Origin: Hyperoodon ampullatus
Taxonomy: Eukaryota; Chordata; Mammalia; Artiodactyla; Ziphiidae
Assembly (NCBI GenBank): GCA_949752795.1
Contig: OX457061.1
Coordinates: 46,842,338-46,906,337 of the forward strand
Length of the DNA stretch: 64,000 nucleotides
Direction: 5' to 3'
Positions 59,780 through 64,000 of this stretch are shown piece after piece (position 1 is the stretch's first letter; each line of letters begins with the position of its first letter). The notes below the pieces were generated by a model, which saw only the letters and a program-made list of their open reading frames with translations, was not told the DNA's origin and searched no databases. The position numbers and the translations under genes are program-made.

Positions 59780-59993
59780 TTTTTTTTTTTTTTTTTTTTT
59801 TGCGGTACGCGGGCCTCTCACCGTTGTGGCCTCTCCCGTTGCGGAGCACAGGCTCCGGATGCGCAGGCTCAGCGGCCACGGCTCACGGGCCCAGCCGCTC
59901 CGCGGCATACGGGATCCTCCCAGACCGGGGCACGAACCCGCATCCCCTGCATCAGCAGGCGGACCCTCAACCACTGCGCCACCAGGGAGGCCC
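59780..59993 (-). repeat. CHR-2-like SINE, GGCCTCCC variant
   Basis: Duplication CATGTGTTCGTATTTTT at 59763-59779 and 59994-60010. By eye about 11 differences in 192 bp from the copy at 59094, many at CpG sites. Confidence 0.95.
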
Positions 59994-60648
59994 CATGTGT
60001 TCGTATTTTTTACAGTGTTTTTTCCTGTTACTGATACCTAGTCTCATAGTGTTGTGGTTGGAAAAGATACTTGATACAATTTCAATTTTCTTAAGTTTAC
60101 CAAGGCTTGATTTGTGACCCAAGATATGATCTATCCTGGAGAATGTTCCATGAGCACTTGAGAAAAATGTGTATTCTGTTGTTTTTGGATGGAATGTTCT
60201 ATAAATATCAATTAAGTCCATCTTTTCTAATGTGTCATTTAAAGCTTGTGTTTCCTATTTATTTTCATTTTGAATGATCTGTCCATTGGTGAAAGTGGGG
60301 TGTTAAAGTTCTCTACTATTATTGTGTTACTGTCAGCTTCCCCTTTTATGGTTGTTAGCATTTGCCTTATGTATTGAGGTGCTCCTATGTTGGGTGCATA
60401 AATATTTACAATTGTTATCTCTTCTTCTTGGATCGATCCCGTGATCATTATGTAGTGTCCTTCTTTGTCTCTTGTAATAGTCTTTATTTTAAAGTCTATT
60501 TTGTCTGATATTTGTATAGCTACTCCAGCTTTCTTTTGATTTCCATTTGCATGGAATATCTTTTTCCATCCCCTCACTTTCAGTCTGTATGTGTCCCTAA
60601 GTCTGAAGTGGGTCTCTTGTAGACAGCATATATATGGGTCTTGTTTTT

Positions 60649-60861
60649 TTGTTTGTTTATTTTTTTTTGCGGTCCGCGGGCCTCTCACTGTTGTGGCCTC
60701 TCCCGTTGCGGAGCACAAGCTCCGGACGCACAGGCTCAGCAGCTATGGCTCATGGGCCCAGCCGCTCCACGGCTTGTGGGATCTTCCAGGACCGGGACAC
60801 GAACCTGTGTCCCCTGCATTGGTAGGCAGACTCTCAGCCACTGCGCCACCAGGGAAGCCCG
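60649..60861 (-). repeat. CHR-2-like SINE in L1 endonuclease region
   Basis: Body 'gcggtccgcgggcctctcac' and head 'gcgccaccagggaagccc'. Duplication GGGTCTTGTTTTT at 60636-60648 and 60862-60874. Confidence 0.95.
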
Positions 60862-61023
60862 GGGTCTTGTTTTTGTATCCATTCAGCCAGTCTGTGTCTT
60901 TTGGTGGGAGCATTTAATCCATTTACATTTAAGGTAATTATCGATATGTATGTTCCTATTCCTATTTTCTTAATTGTTTTGGGTTTGTTTTTGTAGGTCT
61001 TTTCCTTCTGTTGTTTTTCCTGC

Positions 61024-62148
61024 CTAAAGAAGTTCCTTTAGCATTTGTTGTAAAGCTGGTTTGGTGGTGCTGAATTCCCTTAACTTTTGCTTGTCTGTAA
61101 AGGTTTTAATTTCTCCATCAAATCTGAATGAGATCCTTGCTGGGTAGAGTAATCTTGGTTGTAGGTTTTTCCCTTTCATCACTTTAAATATGTCCTGCCA
61201 CTCCCTTCTGGCTTGCAGAGTTTCTGCTGAAAGATCAGCTGTTAACCTTATGGGGATTCCCTTGTATGTAATTTGTTGTTTTTCCCTTGCTGCTGTTTTT
61301 TTTGTTTGTTTGTTTGTTTTTGCAGTACACGGGCCTCTCACTGTTGTGGCCTCTCCCATTGCGGAGCACAGGCTCCGGACGCGCAGGCTCAGCAGCCATG
61401 GCTCATGGGCCCAGCCGCTCTGCGGCATGCGGGATCTTCCCTGACCGGGGCACAAACCTGTGTCCCCTGCATCGGCAGGTGAACTCTCAACCACTGCACC
61501 ACCAGGGAAGCCCCCCTTGATGCTTTTAATATTTTTTCTTTGTATTTAATTTTTGATAGTTTAATATGTGTCTTGGCATGTTTCTCCTTGGGTTTGTCCT
61601 GTATGGGATTTTCTGCGCTTCCTGGACTTGATTGACTATTCCTTTCCCATGTTAGGGAAGTTTTCAACTGCAATCTCTTCAAATATTTTTCAGACCATTT
61701 CTTTTTCTCTTCTTCTTCAGGGACCCCTATAATTCGAATGTTGGTGCATTTAATGTTGTCTCAGAGGTCTCTGAGCCTGTCCTCATTTCTTTTCATTCTC
61801 TTTTCTTTATTCTGCTCTGTGGCAGTTATTTTCACTATTTTATCTTCCAGGTCACTTATCCGTTCTTCTGCTTCAGTTATTCTGCTCCTGATTCCTTCTA
61901 GAGAATTTTTAATTTCATTTATTGCATTGTTCATCATTGCTTGTTTGCTGTTTAGTTCTTCTAGGTCCTTGTTAAACATTTCTTGTATTTTCTCCATTCT
62001 ACTTCCAAGATTTTGGGTCATTTTTACTATAATTATTCCAAATGGTTTTTCACGTACACTACTTATTTTCTCTTCATTTGTTTGGTCTGGTAAAAACCTG
62101 GTTTTCACCTTGCTCCTTCGTCTGCTGCATATTTCTCTGTCTTCTCAT
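61024..62148 (-). pseudogene. L1 ORF1 (RNA-binding coiled-coil protein), broken
   Basis: ORF1p is the L1 nucleic-acid chaperone that coats L1 RNA. The expected start ATG is at 62146-62148 (MRRQRNMQQTKEQ), but that frame stops early and the coiled-coil part continues in another frame. The coiled coil is visible at about 62020-61790 (e.g. ITEAEERISDLEDKI). A stop (TGA at 61761-61763) replaces the usual codon after RDL, and a further frameshift follows near 61700. A CHR-2 SINE splits the RNA-binding region (61295-61514). The C-terminal domain (QITYKGIPIRLTADLS ... LKELL) ends at stop 61024-61026. Length without the SINE is about 300 codons, normal for ORF1p. Non-functional. Confidence 0.92.
61295..61514 (-). 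repeat. CHR-2-like SINE in L1 ORF1
   Basis: (TTTG)n-rich tail side, 'gcagtacacgggcctctcac' body and head 'gcaccaccagggaagcccc'. Imperfect duplication CCTTGCTGCT / CCTTGATGCT at 61285-61294 and 61515-61524. Confidence 0.92.
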
Positions 62149-62908
62149 TTTGTTAACTTACTGTGTTTGGGGTCTCCTTTTTGCAGGCTGCAGGTTCATA
62201 GTTCCCTTTGTTCTTGGTGTCTGTCCCCAGTGGGTGAGGTTGGTTTAGTGGCTTGTATAGGCTTCCTGGTGGAGGCAACTGGTGCCTGTGTTCTGGTGGG
62301 TGGGACTGGATCTTGTCTTTCTGGTGGGCAGGGCCATGTCCAGTGGTGTGTTTTGGGGTGTCTGTGAACTTAGTACGATTTTAGGCAGCCTCTCTGCTAA
62401 TGGGTGGGTTTGTGTTTCTGTCTTGCTAGTTGTTTGGCATGGGGCATCCAGCACTGGAGCTTGCTGGCCATTGGGTGGAGCTGGGTCTTAGTGTTGAGAT
62501 GGAGATCTCTGGGAGAGCTCTTATTGATTGATATTACGTGGGGCTGGGAATTCTCTGGTTGTCCAATGTTCTGGACTCGGCTCTCCCACCTCGGAGGCTC
62601 AGGCCTGATAGCTGGCCAAAGCACCAAGACCCTGCCAGCCACACAGCACTGTTGTTTCCAACAGACACTGCAGGCAGAGGTCCAGGAGACTGACTGATGT
62701 GCTAGGAATCCTCACCTTCTGCTGGCTTCTCTCAGGTATCCCAGAATCTCTTTTTGCAACAGCTTTGGGGCAAGTAGTGTCCAGCCAGTAAAGCTGCATC
62801 CCAATCTCATCCCAGCTGTTGGGTAGGAAAAAATTGCCCTCTACCCTTCTAGGTTCTTCTGGCTGGTCAAAATGGTTGAAACTCTCACCTTAAATACCAT
62901 CTTCTACT
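62149..62908 (-). promoter_or_regulatory. L1 5' UTR / internal promoter region
   Basis: 760 bp between the target duplication and the ORF1 start. The first bases of the element contain AAGATGGT (plus 62896-62903), close to a YY1 core and placed as in L1 promoters known from other mammals. 62245-62700 has moderate GC. Overlapping open frames here (62245-62799) are non-coding leader. Confidence 0.7.
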
Positions 62909-62922
62909 CAAGGAGTCCTTTA

Positions 62923-63262
62923 AATGGGCAAAAGAAATAGAAATCACTGGGCCAACAGAGGTCAAAGTTTTGCAGAGGAACTGGGACTTGAGTTTAACTA
63001 GGGACTGGCAGAGGAGAAGGAGGGAAGCATGAATGGTGGCAGAAGGCGAAGAGAGAGGAGTGAATAAGGAGATATTGTTGAGGGATAGAAAGGCAGTTGT
63101 TCTTATAGGATTGAGGTAGAGGAAGAGGGTGAAATTAAGCAGCAAAAACAAAATGAAGGAACATTACTAAGAGCTTTGAAAACCGTCACTGGGATTTGGA
63201 TTTGAAGCCAGATTGGATCGGCCAGAGCTTCCTGGCCAATCAAATGTTGTCTAATAATATTA
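62923..63262. other. Unannotated sequence
   Basis: AG-rich around 63000-63130. No gene or repeat recognised. Confidence 0.4.
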
Positions 63263-63271
63263 ATTAATAGA

Positions 63272-63834
63272 GACTTCCTTGGTGGTCCAGTGGTTAAGAC
63301 TCTGTGCTCCCAATGCAAGGGGCCCTGGTTCAATCCCTGGTCAGCGAAGTAGATCCCACATGCTGCAACTAAGAGCCCGCATGCCACAACTAAAAGATCC
63401 TGCATGCTGCAACTAAGACCTGGCACAGCCAAATAAATAAATAAATAAACAAAAATATGGTTTTTCAAAATAAATTTATTTATTTTTGGCTACGTTGGGT
63501 CTTCATTGCTGTGCACGGACTTTCTCTAGTTGTGGCGAGCAGGGGCTACTCTTCGTTGCAGTGCGTGGGCTTCTTTCTCCTTGTGGTGGTTTTTCTTGTT
63601 GTGGAGCACCGGCTCTAGACATGTGGGCTTCAGTAGTTGTGGCACGTGAGCTCAGTAGTTGTGGCTCACGGGCTCTAGAGCACAGGCTCAGTAGTTGTGG
63701 CGCATGGGCTTAGTTGCTCCGTGGCATGTGGAATCTTCCTGGACCAGGGCTCGAACCCATGTCCCCTGCATTGGCAGGTGGATCCTTAACCACTGCACTG
63801 CCAGGGAAGTCCCCAAAACTATGTTTAAAAAAAA
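63272..63834 (+). repeat. CHR-type SINE whose tail is split by another SINE
   Basis: Head GACTTCCTTGGTGGTCCAG, box B 'ggttcaatccctggtcagcg', a short body, and tail (AAAT)n to about 63450. The tail resumes at 63827-63834. Duplication ATTAATAGA at 63263-63271 and 63835-63843 encloses both SINEs. Confidence 0.88.
63464..63814 (-). repeat. CHR-1-like SINE nested in the tail of the previous SINE
   Basis: AT-rich tail side, 'cagtagttgtggctcacggg' body and head 'actgccagggaagtcccc'. Imperfect duplication AAAAATATGGTTT (63451-63463) and AAAACTATGTTT (63815-63826). Confidence 0.9.
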
Positions 63835-63843
63835 ATTAATAGA

Positions 63844-64000
63844 TAAACTGGTCTTACCCAATCATTTGTTCTGGTACCTGCCATCATTCACTTTTCCCCC
63901 ATGGCACACTCATGGGCATTTCAAGCTGAGAGAGGGTGTGACTAAACACCCTGCTCCTAAATCTAAACACTCACAGATAATGAAAAGTACTAGTCTGTGC
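63844..64000. other. Unannotated end of window
   Basis: Nothing recognised. Confidence 0.4.

Larger units (their letters stand above)
56180..60945 (-). pseudogene. L1 ORF2 (endonuclease-reverse transcriptase), broken
   Basis: Endonuclease domain near the start: minus-strand ITLNVNG at about 60925-60942, and the catalytic-type QETH motif at 60608-60619. The RT domain spans about 58600-57100 and the C-terminal cysteine block about 56555-56620. The natural stop is at 56180-56182. Four SINEs interrupt it (60649-60861, 59780-59993, 59094-59312, 58604-58877), and the frame shifts several more times between 58382 and 56180. No in-frame ATG is evident at the expected start. The RT active site reads SVDE (57881-57892) instead of the FADD present in the copy at 42255-42266: the second catalytic aspartate codon is GAG. 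ORF2 is therefore dead by several independent lesions. Confidence 0.93.
55814..62908 (-). mobile_element. Near full-length L1 with five SINE insertions
   Basis: Flanked by CAAGGAATCCTTTA (55800-55813) and CAAGGAGTCCTTTA (62909-62922). Minus-strand order: 5' UTR (62149-62908), ORF1 (61024-62148), ORF2 (about 60945 down to 56180), 3' UTR (55814-56179). The span is 7,095 bp. Without the five SINEs and their duplications it is roughly 5.8 kb, the normal length of L1. Both reading frames carry stops and shifts, so it is inactive. Confidence 0.95.

Noticed and set aside
59028..60041. Repeated 'protein' with AVRGPLTV...ASPVAEHRL in many places
   Set aside because: Each instance is a reading frame through a CHR-2 SINE. 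The similarity between these frames is repeat identity, not a protein family.
61738..62367. 209-codon plus-strand open frame rich in Leu/Ser/Phe
   Set aside because: Antisense of the L1 ORF1 coiled coil and 5' UTR. Hydrophobic runs arise from complementing A-rich sense sequence.
1..64000. A previously undescribed multi-gene system
   Set aside because: No host genes or operon-like clusters were found. All long coding signals trace to L1, L2 or SINEs.

Overview
This is mammalian genomic DNA, almost certainly from a cetacean or a close relative such as hippopotamus. The main evidence is 22 copies or fragments of tRNA-derived CHR-type SINEs (sense strand begins GGGCTTCCCTGGTGG or GGGACTTCCCTGGTGG). 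These fall into a short CHR-2-like form (about 200 bp, A-rich tail after a GCGTACCGC-like end) and a longer CHR-1-like form (about 250-400 bp). They sit beside artiodactyl-type L1 copies, older mammalian MIR, L2, L1M and MLT1-like repeats, and a mariner palindrome of the cetartiodactyl type. I saw no ruminant BovB or Bov-A sequence. I found no host protein-coding gene, rRNA or functional tRNA. The window reads as intergenic or deep-intronic sequence built from nested transposable elements. The open frames of 60-270 codons are explained by SINEs, L1 ORF2, L2 or chance.

Layout. 1-15 kb: sparse old repeats (many MIRs, an MLT1-like LTR, two hAT-type fragments) with four CHR SINE loci, one of them dimeric. 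15-24 kb: an L1 3' fragment, a 1 kb L2, an old L1, a head-to-head pair of LTR-end fragments forming a large inverted repeat (20390-20631), a CHR-2, a young 5'-truncated L1 with a perfect 17-bp target duplication (21635-22251) and another L2. 24-34 kb: mostly unique sequence with ancient L1/MLT1 remnants, plus a perfect 16-bp hairpin and a strong CTCF-type motif near 26.4-26.5 kb. 34-43 kb: an ancient plus-strand L1 split by a 2.6 kb minus-strand L1, followed by a second 2.7 kb L1 whose ORF2 is open except for one frameshift. 43-47 kb: L2, MIR and a solo LTR. 47-53 kb: an ancient minus-strand L1 into which three SINEs, a younger L1 and a mariner palindrome have inserted. 55.8-62.9 kb: a near full-length L1 with 5' UTR, ORF1, ORF2 and 3' UTR, flanked by a 14-bp target duplication and broken by five SINEs, all in its own orientation. 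63.3-63.8 kb: a SINE inserted into the tail of another SINE in opposite orientation.

No gene cooperation can be described. The relationships here are insertional. Target-site duplications, read by eye, give the order of events at most young loci. The best leads for follow-up are the LTR inverted repeat, the mariner hairpin (possible microRNA precursor), the CTCF motif with its neighbouring hairpin, and the five-SINE L1 with its altered reverse-transcriptase active site. Family names are from memory of consensus sequences and were not checked against a repeat library.
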